Shown: positions 26,683 to 37,870 of the stretch, piece after piece
How positions within the stretch are numbered: the stretch's first letter is position 1
How the letters are laid out: each line of letters starts with the position of its first letter
Assembly: GCA_000154345.1 (NCBI GenBank)
Contig: DS480340.1
Span: forward strand, 1 to 58,025
From: [Clostridium] leptum DSM 753
Lineage (GTDB): Bacteria > Bacillota > Clostridia > Oscillospirales > Acutalibacteraceae
Direction: 5' to 3'
Length of the DNA stretch: 58,025 bases
Program-made: the position numbers and the translations under genes
The notes under the pieces: model-generated
Seen by the model: the letters and a program-made list of their open reading frames with translations, nothing else
The model's database searches: none
What the model was told of the DNA's origin: nothing

Positions 26683-27438
26683 TTATTGATACCCCTTTTG
26701 CCTGGCGATTTGGTTCAGGGCCTCCAGCTGGGCGGCGTCGTTGGCCCCCAGCACCGCGTCGGCGCTTTCCGCAGGGCAGGCGTCCGCCGCTTCCCCTCTT
26801 TCCAGCAGCAGCTTCACCGCGTCCGGCAGATAATATTCCCCCTGGGCGTTGTGGTTCCCGATGGAGGAAAGCACCCCCAGAAGCTTTTCCACTTGGAACC
26901 AGTAAGCGCCGGAGCTGACCTCCCTGATTCTCTTCTGGGCCGCGTCCGCGTCCTTTTCCTCCACCACGGCGGCCATTCGGCCCGTGCCTTCATCCCGCAG
27001 CACCCGTCCGTAGCCGAAGGGGTCGTCCAGATACGCGGAGATCAGCGTCACCGCGTGATTGCCCTCCCGATGGCGCCGGTACGCTTTCCGGATCGTCTCC
27101 TCATCCAAAAACGGGGCGTCCCCGTTTAAAATCAGCACATCCCCATCCCGGTGGCGCTCCAGAAAGCCCCGGGCCTGCATCACCGCGTGGGCGGTGCCCT
27201 TCCGCTCCGCCTGAAAAGCGGTTTCATAGGCTTCCGGAAGGGTGGCGAGATAGCGCTCCACTTCCTCCCGCTTAAAGCCGTCCACCACGCAGAGCGCCTC
27301 GATTCCCGCTCCCCTGGCGGCGTCAATAACCCATTTCAGCATGGGCTTATCCAGCACCCGGCTCAGCACCTTAGGCAGATTGGATTTCATTCTCTTGCCC
27401 TCGCCCGCGGCCAGGATAATTCCACAAACCTCCGACAT
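26683..27438 (-). CDS. GlmU-type UDP-GlcNAc pyrophosphorylase domain protein
   Basis: The 251-residue protein is a GlmU N-terminal-type nucleotidyltransferase: GIILAAGEGKRMKS..PKVL binds the nucleotide, and LILNGDAPFLDEETI, TLISAYLDDPFGYGRVLR and EVSSGAYWF follow the GlmU order. It stops after LEALNQIARQKGYQ, exactly where GlmU enters its left-handed beta-helix acetyltransferase. That C-terminal half is absent, and the next frame is prs. It should form UDP-GlcNAc from GlcNAc-1-P and UTP, while GlcN-1-P acetylation must be done elsewhere. GAGGAGG precedes the ATG. Confidence 0.88.
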   Translation of the reverse strand: MSEVCGIILAAGEGKRMKSNLPKVLSRVLDKPMLKWVIDAARGAGIEALCVVDGFKREEVERYLATLPEAYETAFQAERKGTAHAVMQARGFLERHRDGDVLILNGDAPFLDEETIRKAYRRHREGNHAVTLISAYLDDPFGYGRVLRDEGTGRMAAVVEEKDADAAQKRIREVSSGAYWFQVEKLLGVLSSIGNHNAQGEYYLPDAVKLLLERGEAADACPAESADAVLGANDAAQLEALNQIARQKGYQ

Positions 27439-27499
27439 ATAAGCCTCCTCTGTCAGGCGCGGCTGCGGCCCAACAAAATCTTAATCAAAAGCTAATCCT

Positions 27500-27527
27500 A
27501 TTATCTCATAACCTTCGGATTTTTCAA
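27500..27527 (-). promoter_or_regulatory. Promoter of pyrophosphorylase-prs operon
   Basis: Minus strand: TTGAAA (27522-27527), a 16-nt spacer and GATAAT (27500-27505). Confidence 0.7.
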
Positions 27528-27618
27528 GCTTTTTCCGTCGTGATTTGACGAAATTTCCCAGCCGCCATTTTTCTTTTCGGAAATTTGAAAAAAATCCCTA
27601 TTTGTTGGCAAAAAGATG

Positions 27619-27647
27619 TGGAAAATCCGCGGACGTTTTGTTATAAT
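27619..27647 (+). promoter_or_regulatory. Extended -10 promoter of ppdK
   Basis: TATAAT (27642-27647) is preceded by TG at 27639-27640 (extended -10). The -35 position (27619-27624, TGGAAA) is weak. The gene starts about 90 nt downstream, after an AGGAGGT ribosome-binding site. Confidence 0.7.
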
Positions 27648-27738
27648 GGCTTTGAGAGCTTTGAAGAAGTTAGGATCTCTGAGAAAAGCTCAATCTGCTC
27701 AAGCGCCCTGCGCTTAATATTATAGGAGGTAGATACCA

Positions 27739-30384
<2,646 letters not shown>

Positions 30385-30427
30385 AATTGCTGTTTTAGGG
30401 CAATGCCCGATATCAAAACCCCAATAG

Positions 30428-30468
30428 AAAAAAGACCTTGTGGAGTAACATCTGCAAGGTCTTTTTTT
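30428..30468 (+). terminator. Terminator of ppdK
   Basis: AAAAAGACCTTG and CAAGGTCTTTTTTT form the stem and T tract, about 45 nt after the stop codon. Confidence 0.92.
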
Positions 30469-30802
30469 GTGCTGAAAGCCCTGCAAATAGCCGAACATTC
30501 AGTAAAATAGGCAATTTATTTACTGTTCCTTGCTGATTCAAAACTCAAAAATCTTTGCCCCCAAAAACTCAGCCCCCAAAAACTCAAAAAGGGCTTGTCC
30601 CGGAACACCTTCACAATTTTAGTCCGGGCCTGAAAAATCAAATGGATGGCAGAGCTAAATAAAAAGCAGCGCCAGGGAATTTTCTTCCCTGGTGCTGCTT
30701 TTATTTCTTTTCATTCCAGAAGCGCTTCACAGCTTTTACAAAGCGCTAGGTTCTATTAAAAAAGCGCGCAATTCTGCTGGAAGCCATTAAAAATATTTGG
30801 CG
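30469..30802. other. Spacer with tandem 15-mer and orphan terminator
   Basis: No gene is seen. GCCCCCAAAAACTCA occurs twice head to tail (30557-30571, 30572-30586). A second strong terminator (AAAAGCAGCGCCAGGGAA / TTCCCTGGTGCTGCTTTT, 30661-30704) stands alone about 200 nt after the ppdK terminator, so an unannotated short transcript could end there. I see no good promoter for one. Confidence 0.5.
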
Positions 30803-30838
30803 CAATAAAATCCGCCGGCTCCCTAGGAAGCCGGCGGA
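30803..30838 (-). terminator. Terminator of surface-protein gene 30920
   Basis: Minus strand: TCCGCCGGCT, an 8-nt loop, AGCCGGCGGA, then TTTTATT. Confidence 0.88.
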
Positions 30839-30919
30839 CTCTTTCATTTTCGGATTTTAAATCTACAGCCTGTCCCACGGTCTTCCGCGTGTCATACGCG
30901 GGAGACGCTTCAAAGGTGT

Positions 30920-32779
30920 TTAAGAGGCTTTTCTCTTGGATCTGCTGAGGGCTACGCCGGCAAAGCTGCCGCCGGCCAGCACCAGAAGGGCCACCCAGAG
31001 GGTGAACTGAGAGGTCTCTCCGGTCTGAGGACGATTGCTGTTTTCGGAATTGCTGGAAGTAGGATCGCCAGGCTTGCTGGTGTCCTCCGGCTTAGAGGAG
31101 GTTGTCCCGGTAGCCGGAATAATGATGTCTTCCTTGCTGATTTCCTTGGTCAGAGCCTCGTCGCTGAAATACTTGCCGCACACCGGGCAATACCAATATT
31201 CCTTATTTCCGGCTTCCGTCGCGGTGGCCGCCTTGGCTTCTGTCTTCTCCGCTTCGTGGCCCTTGGCGGCGATCACAAGCTTATCCCAGGTGGTTTCGTT
31301 CTGGCAGGCCGCATCAGTGAAATATTTGCCGCATCCGGCGCAGTACCAGTATTCCTGATTGCCGGTCTCAGTGCAGGTGGCTTCCTTGGCCTCTTTTTTC
31401 TCAGCCTTGTGAGTATGGGTGACTACACCCTCATCACCGGCAGGCACATCCTGGTCGTTTACGGTAACATCGCCGTCGCCGGAGTTCTTAACGATAACAT
31501 CGTCCGCAGTGATATCCAGCTTGACGTCACCCTTTAAAACCTCAATGGTGCTGCCGCTTTCCGCATTCGCGGCCGCCTGATTGATGGATTCTTCGCCGAT
31601 ATAATAGGCAGCCGCTCCGCCGGCAGCCTGGTACTTGGCAACCGCGCTGGCGCCGCCGATATATTCGTCGGCCGGCTTCTGAGCAAACGCTCCTCCGGTA
31701 ATGGAGGTGCTGCCGTCGCCGCTGTTGGAAACTTCACCGGCCACGCTGCCGCCGGAAATGGTCACGTTATCCTTTTTGGTATTAGTGACGCTTCCGTTCA
31801 CCACAGCACTTCCGGAAATGGCAAGCGTCCCCACCGCGCTATTGCTGGCCGCTCCCAGAACGATATCGCCGTTCAAGGTGCCGCCGGAAATCTGAATGTT
31901 TCCGCTGTTGCTGGAGCCGCCCATGGTGTTCAGAGCGTCGGTGCTGTCTCCGCCGGTAAAGGTGCCGCCGGTGATGGTGAGCTTACCGGCATCCATGGTA
32001 TCGTCGAGATAGCCGTTCAGAATTACGCAGGAAGATCCTTCATCCGCCTGGAAATCGCCGCCGGAAATCTCAGCCTCGTTCCAGTTCAGAAGCGCGGCCT
32101 GGGCTACGTTGGTGAAGGTGCCGCCTTCTACGATCAGCTCGCCGTAGTCGTCGTTCTTGATGGTGTTCAGGCCGCCGGAGAAGGTGCCGCCCTTAATCGT
32201 CAATACGGAGGGCTGGCCGCTCTTGTTTTCCGCGCCGTTATACCAGCCGTTTTCCAGCAGACTGGAGAACTTTCCGTTTTGGGTAATGGTTACGCCGTCG
32301 TTAATGGTCATGTTACCATGGTTCACAACGGTATAATAGGAATTGCTTCCAGATGCCTCCGCAGAGGAACCCGCTTCCTTGCTGCGGTCAAAGGTGCCGC
32401 CGTTTAAAACTGCGGTTCCCTCATTCCACAGAGCGGCCTTTCCGTGGTTTTCATTATCTACCTTACCGCTTCCCTGAATGGTCAGGGTGCCCTTGTTGGT
32501 AATGGTGTGGCTCGCTCCGTTATTCGCCAGCGTGAAGGTACCCAGCTCCAGGGTAACCGTGGCTCCTTCCGGAATCACAACATTTTCCTTCGCGTCATCC
32601 AACAAAGTGACGGTTTTCCCGTTGCCTTTGTTAATGGCTTCCTGCACGGTGGCGTATTCCTGTCCGTCAACCGAAGCGACATTGCCTGTCCCGTCCAGGG
32701 CCATGGAGGGCATCGCCGCGGCGCACAGCACTGTCAGAGACAATACGCCGGTCAACAATTTTTTCAAATGCCGATACAA
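30920..32779 (-). CDS. Large surface protein with beta-helix and sorting signal
   Basis: The 619-residue protein starts at TTG (32779), 8 nt after AGGAGGA. It has a signal peptide, then about 350 residues of short repeats (variants of TISGGTF, LTIKGGTF, AEISGGDF, FTGG) that should form a right-handed parallel beta-helix. Two Cys-rich repeats follow (KEATCTETGNQEYWYCAGCG and EAKAATATEAGNKEYWYC), with CxxC pairs as in bacterial adhesin repeats. The end is RPQTGE, a hydrophobic helix and RSKRKAS, a cell-wall sorting signal. It is divergent from a related gene at 33453. Ligand and function are unknown; adhesion or glycan contact is inference. Confidence 0.88.
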   Translation of the reverse strand: MYRHLKKLLTGVLSLTVLCAAAMPSMALDGTGNVASVDGQEYATVQEAINKGNGKTVTLLDDAKENVVIPEGATVTLELGTFTLANNGASHTITNKGTLTIQGSGKVDNENHGKAALWNEGTAVLNGGTFDRSKEAGSSAEASGSNSYYTVVNHGNMTINDGVTITQNGKFSSLLENGWYNGAENKSGQPSVLTIKGGTFSGGLNTIKNDDYGELIVEGGTFTNVAQAALLNWNEAEISGGDFQADEGSSCVILNGYLDDTMDAGKLTITGGTFTGGDSTDALNTMGGSSNSGNIQISGGTLNGDIVLGAASNSAVGTLAISGSAVVNGSVTNTKKDNVTISGGSVAGEVSNSGDGSTSITGGAFAQKPADEYIGGASAVAKYQAAGGAAAYYIGEESINQAAANAESGSTIEVLKGDVKLDITADDVIVKNSGDGDVTVNDQDVPAGDEGVVTHTHKAEKKEAKEATCTETGNQEYWYCAGCGKYFTDAACQNETTWDKLVIAAKGHEAEKTEAKAATATEAGNKEYWYCPVCGKYFSDEALTKEISKEDIIIPATGTTSSKPEDTSKPGDPTSSNSENSNRPQTGETSQFTLWVALLVLAGGSFAGVALSRSKRKAS

Positions 32780-32874
32780 TTTAAAATTCCTCCTTTTTTA
32801 ATTCAGCGGACAACAGTATTTTCCACTTAAACAGCCTCGGACAAGGCCTCTTGAAAAGTCCAAACGCCATGTAA

Positions 32875-33126
32875 AAAAGTGTACTTTATAAGATGCTGTT
32901 ACAATCCGCTTATAATGCGATTATATCATAATAGTCACAAATATTCAAGCCTCTATTGTATACTTTTGTGGACTAATTAAAATTGCAATATAATTATTAA
33001 TTATCTGGTATAAATTAAAAAAGTTGCTCAAAATCAAGTAAAAAATAGAAATCTTTAAAAGTATGGTTAGCCTAACAGCCGGTCTGAACCAAATAGTTGG
33101 AATTTATTCCGTTAAAGTACACTTTT
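32875..33126. repeat. 14-bp inverted repeat pair in divergent control region
   Basis: AAAAGTGTACTTTA at 32875-32888 is the exact reverse complement of TAAAGTACACTTTT at 33113-33126. In both cases TAAAGTACACTTTT reads in the direction of the adjacent surface-protein gene. A related element, TGTATACTTTTGTGGAC, is at 32957-32973, directly upstream of the 30920 promoter -35. GTTAGCCTAAC at 33066-33076 is a separate near-perfect palindrome resembling the core of DtxR/IdeR operators. Confidence 0.55.
32920..32948 (-). promoter_or_regulatory. Sigma-A promoter of surface-protein gene 30920
   Basis: Minus strand: TTGAAT (32943-32948), a 17-nt spacer and TATAAT (32920-32925), leaving a leader of about 135 nt. 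The remaining AT-rich part of 32780-33452 holds no gene. Confidence 0.85.
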
Positions 33127-33452
33127 AAAGAGCAAAAAATTATACAAATATATTCATTTATGAGAATTAAATCTAAAAATTCTATATTTTTTGTTTTTAT
33201 TTAATTTATAACAGATAAATTTATTGCATATTTCGTTATCCAATAAAATCAAAAAACACTTGTTCAGTTTCTTTTGGAATTTGTGACGCAGTATTGTTTC
33301 CTATTAAGAATCATAGCCAATAAAAAAGAAACAAGGCTGGGCGCTGTCTGCTAAAGAATCGGACAAGGATACTGGAGGCGAGGCGTATCGCAAAATGGGA
33401 CGGATTTCTTTTGTAAACGAAAAACCAAAAATAAAGGAGGAAAACATTTAAT

Positions 33453-35159
33453 ATGAAAAAGGTAAAAAAACTATCTGCCTTACTTCTCTCCCTTTGTATG
33501 GCCTTTGTGTTTGTGGCTTCCACAGCCTTTGCGGCAGAACAAGTTGCCGACGCCGATGGGATTACCATTACTGCAGATACCACGGATGAAGCGATTGCCG
33601 CAGCTTGGGGAGAAGGGGCGGCGGCGATTTCGCAAAACGACGACGGTTCCTATACCTTTAAGCTGTTAAAGAACATCTCCCTGGCAAAATACCAAGATAT
33701 TTCAATCGGTAATTTTCAGGCCGGCGCGGAGCAGCCGCGTATTATTTTAGATTTAAACGGCTGTACGCTTTCCGGCACCAGTATTGTAATTGCCAATTTA
33801 GGCAATTTAACGATTATGGACGGTTCCGCGGAGCAAACAGGCCGCATTGAATACAATGGCGGTCAGTATTTAGTCGCGGTGAATAACGTTGGTTACAGCA
33901 TGACCATTGAGGGCGGCACCTTTGTTTGCAACGGCGCTGATTCAGCCGCATATAACTCGGCAATCAGCACTGCCGGCGGCGTTACCACGGTCATTAACGG
34001 CGGTACCTTCGAAGGGAACGGAGCCGGCGCGGTGATTTCCTATGGTGAAACTGTAATCAACGGAGGCACCTTCGACGGCGCTTATGGCGTTGTATCCAAG
34101 AAAACAAGCTCAGGGGAAACCGGAAGCATTGTGTTTCCGGCCGACTCGACAGCTGTAATCAACGCTTCGAAAATAGCGTTTGTCGCGCAGGGCGACGCGG
34201 CATCCGCAGGAAAGGTTTCCGCCGCCGGCGGAACCTTTAACGCGCCGGCTGTACTCGGGACAATCGGCACAGGTGTGGATAAAACGTCGGCGGCCAATGT
34301 TACCGGCGGCATTTACGCCGCTGACCCGTCAGCTTATGTCCCGGATAACAATGCTTCGATCAGCTATACCCACGAAAATAGCACCGTTTACGCGGTAGGC
34401 AAATCATCCATTGATGAAGTGGCGCAGCAGGCCCAGGCTGGGGATACCATTACTGTGCTGTCCGGAGATGTTGCTCTGGACACCGCAGATAAGGTTGTCG
34501 TAAAAAATGAGAGCACTGGAAATGTTGTAGTCAATGGTACAACAGTAGAAACGAACACAGAAGTGACCGCCCACGTTTATGATCCAAACTGGAAGCATGA
34601 CAATAAAAACCACTGGCACGAATGTACGGACTGCGGTGCGAGAGCAGACGAGTCAGCCCATACGTATGGAGAGTGGAAGGAAACAAAGGCCGCCACTGAA
34701 ACCGAAAAGGGAGAAAAGCAGCGCACCTGCTCTGTTTGCGGATATGTTGACATTGAGGAAATTCCAGTTTTGCCCCATACCCACAGCTTTGGGACAGAGT
34801 GGAAATCTGACAGCACGAGCCATTGGCATGATTGCGCCGCCTGCGGAGCGAAAACGGATGAGGCGGCTCACAGCTTCAAATGGGTGACGGATAAAGCGGC
34901 TACTGCCACAGAGAAGGGTATCAAGCATGAGGAATGCACCGTCTGCGGATATCAGAAGGAGGCCGTGGAAATTCCCGCGGCGGGAACCGGAACCAGCAGT
35001 CAGCCGGGCAGCAGCCAAAACGGAAGCGGCGGCAGTGCCAGCGGGAATGTCCAAACAGGCGAATACAGCAGCCTAACCTTCTGGATCGCTCTGCTGACCA
35101 TTGCCTTCGGCGGGATAATGGCAGCCGTATCTTCCAAAAAATTTGTCCGCCGCTCTTAG
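33453..35159 (+). CDS. Surface protein with beta-helix, Cys repeats and sorting signal
   Basis: The 568-residue protein has a clear signal peptide ending STAFAAE. A beta-helix-like part (TIEGGTF, TVINGGTF, TVINGGTFDGA) is followed by repeats of HWHECTDCGA and RTCSVCGYVDIEEIP type, each with CxxC pairs, then a Ser/Gly linker. VQTGE, a membrane helix and KKFVRRS form the sorting signal. It shares architecture, though not close sequence, with the divergent 30920 protein. AAAGGAGG lies upstream of the ATG. No consensus promoter is certain in its 330-nt AT-rich upstream region. Confidence 0.88.
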   Translation: MKKVKKLSALLLSLCMAFVFVASTAFAAEQVADADGITITADTTDEAIAAAWGEGAAAISQNDDGSYTFKLLKNISLAKYQDISIGNFQAGAEQPRIILDLNGCTLSGTSIVIANLGNLTIMDGSAEQTGRIEYNGGQYLVAVNNVGYSMTIEGGTFVCNGADSAAYNSAISTAGGVTTVINGGTFEGNGAGAVISYGETVINGGTFDGAYGVVSKKTSSGETGSIVFPADSTAVINASKIAFVAQGDAASAGKVSAAGGTFNAPAVLGTIGTGVDKTSAANVTGGIYAADPSAYVPDNNASISYTHENSTVYAVGKSSIDEVAQQAQAGDTITVLSGDVALDTADKVVVKNESTGNVVVNGTTVETNTEVTAHVYDPNWKHDNKNHWHECTDCGARADESAHTYGEWKETKAATETEKGEKQRTCSVCGYVDIEEIPVLPHTHSFGTEWKSDSTSHWHDCAACGAKTDEAAHSFKWVTDKAATATEKGIKHEECTVCGYQKEAVEIPAAGTGTSSQPGSSQNGSGGSASGNVQTGEYSSLTFWIALLTIAFGGIMAAVSSKKFVRRS

Positions 35160-35189
35160 CTCAGACTTCTTTTTCTGATTTTACATCTG

Positions 35190-35228
35190 AAAAGGCGTCT
35201 CCGAAGCTTTCGGAGGCGCCTTTTCTTT
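35190..35228 (+). terminator. Terminator of surface-protein gene 33453
   Basis: AAAAGGCGTCTCCGAA pairs with TTCGGAGGCGCCTTTT, followed by CTTTTG. Confidence 0.92.
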
Positions 35229-35357
35229 TGTCGATTATTCCGCGTTCTGACTTTTTACAACAGCGCCCAGCGCTTTTCTGAAAACGAAAGCCCAGGCGCT
35301 TGAGAAATGATTTCCTGCAAGCCGCGGCGCACGCTGGGCGCGGCTGCTTCCCGCAGG

Positions 35358-36347
35358 CTATTTTTCTTTTGTCTTTGGCTCCGCCTGTTCCGGCAAACCG
35401 GTTTTGCCCTGCTCCTGCTTTGGAGCCTTCACCCGGTTTACTGCAAAAATTCCAAAACACACCAGCGCCAAAGCGACCAAATACCGCCAATCCCACAGGT
35501 TTTCTCCCAGGCAGGCGGCAGATAGAATCACGCCGAACACCGGCGTCATAAAGTTGTATACTGTAATTTTCCCCACCGGATTATAGTACAGCAGAGCAGT
35601 CCAAATGACGAACGCCACCGCTGACAGAAGAATCATATACCCCAGCAGTAAGAATGCCTCAGGGCCCGCTGGATTCAGCCGGCCTCTCGGTAAGCCGATC
35701 AGGCACAGCACTGCGCCGCCGATAAACAGCTGCCATCCGGTAATGGTCATGGAATCCCCGTTAGAAGCGGCATTTTTACTCAGCAAGGCGCCCGCCGCGG
35801 AAGACAGTGCCGCCAGTATAATAAAGCCTTCCCCCTGAAAGGTAAAGCTGGCCTCCAGGCCGCCGACTCCCAGGTTCACCACGACCACGCCGGCGAACCC
35901 GGCGATGCATCCGACCACCTTAAACCGGTTCAGCCTGTCATCCCGGTAAATAAAGTGGGCCAGCGCTACCGCGAAAAAGGTGCTCACCGCGCCAAAAATA
36001 GAAGCCTTCACGCCTGTAGTGTTGGCCAGGCCTAAATAAAAGAAAACATATTGCAGAGTAGTCTGCACCAGTCCCAGCACCAGGATGCCTGCAATATTGC
36101 GCCGGTCTGGCAGGCAGGCCCGCTTTCTTTTCAGGCTGGCGAACAGAATCGTGACCAGGCCCGCCATGCCGAAGCGGATCCCGGCAAACAGCAGCTTGCT
36201 GGCGTTGTCCTCCGGAGCAATCTGAAAGAGCTCATACCCGGTTTTCACACTGGGAAACGCGCTGCCCCATAGGATCCCGCACACCGCCGCCAATAAAATC
36301 ACCACGCCGGTTTTTGTCAGAATGGTTTTTGTTTTTAGCTGATCCAT
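35358..36347 (-). CDS. EamA-family (DMT) transporter
   Basis: The 329-residue protein has ten predicted transmembrane segments arranged as two EamA repeats; ILWGSAFPSVKTG opens the first and AALSSAAGALLSKNA the second. Members export amino acids, nucleobases or drugs, and the substrate cannot be told here. The soluble tail is basic (KQEQGKTGLPEQAEPKTKEK). It is monocistronic; GGGTGAG precedes the ATG. Confidence 0.92.
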   Translation of the reverse strand: MDQLKTKTILTKTGVVILLAAVCGILWGSAFPSVKTGYELFQIAPEDNASKLLFAGIRFGMAGLVTILFASLKRKRACLPDRRNIAGILVLGLVQTTLQYVFFYLGLANTTGVKASIFGAVSTFFAVALAHFIYRDDRLNRFKVVGCIAGFAGVVVVNLGVGGLEASFTFQGEGFIILAALSSAAGALLSKNAASNGDSMTITGWQLFIGGAVLCLIGLPRGRLNPAGPEAFLLLGYMILLSAVAFVIWTALLYYNPVGKITVYNFMTPVFGVILSAACLGENLWDWRYLVALALVCFGIFAVNRVKAPKQEQGKTGLPEQAEPKTKEK

Positions 36348-36634
36348 TTTCTCACCCGCCCGCTATGCTTGTGTTATAATCCCATCATAGCACACCTTGA
36401 GAAAATATGGAACGAATCCCAAAGGATTTTTTATAACGCCCCGGGATTTTCCCCAAAGCGGAAAGCACAGAGCCGCGCTCAAAAAATAATTCCCTGCGGG
36501 CTTTATTCCAAAAAGCAGGCTCTAAAAACACAAGGCTGCTTTTTCATTTCTCTCACTTTGGCCTGCACGGATGTGCAGAATCCCTTTAACAAACCAGAGC
36601 CGGCCCGGACAGAAACCGGTCTGCCGTTTCTGCT

Positions 36635-37651
36635 TTACCGGCCAAACAGCTTCCCGATGATCCAGTCCATAGATCCGATTCTGCGGTCCGGGTTTACAGA
36701 CTCCAAAACGCTCTTCTGATATTGATGGTAAGCCAGCTTCGCCTCTCCCAGATAGCCGGTGGCCTCCCGCACCTTGGCCTTATAGCCCGCGCTGTAGCCC
36801 GCGATTTCCTTTTCATACTTTTCGTCTGTTCCCGGCTGGACCGCCGCCTTATAAATATCGATGATCTCATCAGAATCCCGATCCGGGAAGTATTCATGGG
36901 GCGCGGTGCTGTCAAACACACAGAGTCCCAGCTCCCGGACGGCAATCATATCCAGGCTGTTGGGGTCAAAGGCGCAGTGGTAAGCCTCTGTCCGATATCC
37001 CCGGTCCTGAGCCGCCCTTGCCAGCATCTTCAGGAAGGTGGACTTTCCCGTTCCCGGGCGGCCCTTGAGGAAATACCGCTTGGGAATTTCCTGGGTAATA
37101 TTGGGAATATAATCATAAGAGCCGTTGACGGTGGCCGCGCCGAAGAACCGGTCTGCACAGCTGCCGGCGCGGTCTGTCTTTTGCCCGCCGAAAAGCTTCT
37201 CGGCGGTTTCTTCCGCAAGTTCGTCCATCGCCTCGAAATCCATGCTGGAGATAAAAATTCTTTCCCAGTCGTCGTGGATCTTCAACGCCTGGCCGAAGCA
37301 GCCGTAGGCCCTCTGAACCCGCTCCCGAGCCTTGGATAGGTTCTCATCCTCCGCCAGCCGGAGGGAATAGGACTCATCCCCGTAGGCGGGAAGGTTCAGC
37401 AGCCCCGTCTTTTGTCCCGGCAGAATGATTCCCTGCAGGCTGTTGTCCAGACAGTTGTGAACCAGCTCCACCTCCTGCTCGCAGCCCAAAGCCTGAGCGC
37501 AGGCCTGGCTCACCAGCTGGGTTACCAGCAGGTCAGGATACCCATCCAGCTTGACAACCTTCTCCAGTTTTCCGAAATTAGATTCCCAAAAGCTCACAAA
37601 TCCCCGGGAGCTGTTGGTATCTACAAAATAATGCAGTACGTTCTTTTCCAA
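36635..37651 (-). CDS. PRK06851-type ATPase with degenerate first P-loop
   Basis: The 338-residue protein starts at TTG (37651), 8 nt after AAGGGG. It resembles the PRK06851 family, built of two P-loop halves. The N-terminal half keeps the family opening (HYFVDTNSSRGFVSFWESN) and partner motifs, but where the first Walker A should be it reads KLDGYPDLLVTQL, so the nucleotide loop is lost. The second half has an intact LKGRPGTGKSTFLKML near residue 195 and VRELGLCVFDSTAPHEYFPD. Family function is not established. It lies downstream of bioY on the same strand, separated by a 219-nt structured spacer. Confidence 0.8.
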   Translation of the reverse strand: MEKNVLHYFVDTNSSRGFVSFWESNFGKLEKVVKLDGYPDLLVTQLVSQACAQALGCEQEVELVHNCLDNSLQGIILPGQKTGLLNLPAYGDESYSLRLAEDENLSKARERVQRAYGCFGQALKIHDDWERIFISSMDFEAMDELAEETAEKLFGGQKTDRAGSCADRFFGAATVNGSYDYIPNITQEIPKRYFLKGRPGTGKSTFLKMLARAAQDRGYRTEAYHCAFDPNSLDMIAVRELGLCVFDSTAPHEYFPDRDSDEIIDIYKAAVQPGTDEKYEKEIAGYSAGYKAKVREATGYLGEAKLAYHQYQKSVLESVNPDRRIGSMDWIIGKLFGR

Positions 37652-37870
37652 AATCCATTCCCCTTTCTATCTGTAACGATCCTGACTGAAGAGGAGCGGT
37701 CCGCCGCCGGGCCTGTAGGGCCCCTGTCATGGAAGTAACATTTTATGGGCTTTGCCTCACAGGGCAGTTATGTAGACCATTTTCCCCCATGCGGCAAAAT
37801 TTGGGCGCTGCTTCTCTTCAAAACGATCCTTACAGTATATGAGAAAGGAAGCTGTCTATTTCCAATTATT
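37652..37870 (-). ncRNA. Candidate structured spacer/leader RNA
   Basis: Nested inverted repeats fill this spacer. CTGTAA (37671-37676) pairs with TTACAG (37830-37835), and TGAAGAG (37687-37693) with CTCTTCA (37814-37820). AACGATCC occurs as a direct repeat just inside each outer arm (37675-37682, 37822-37829). Inside, CCCTGT (37722-37727) pairs with ACAGGG (37759-37764), and GGC-TTT-GCC (37748-37756) and GGGCC/GGCCC (37709-37723) form small hairpins. A TATACT -10 (37834-37839, minus) could start transcription inside it. It matches no riboswitch consensus I know. Confidence 0.45.

Noticed and set aside
30557..30586. Tandem GCCCCCAAAAACTCA repeat as CRISPR or regulatory array
   Set aside because: Only two copies with no spacers; likely simple local duplication.
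32780..33452. c-di-GMP riboswitch upstream of the surface-protein genes
   Set aside because: GCAAA-containing stretches near 33390 do not fit the GEMM consensus in order or pairing.
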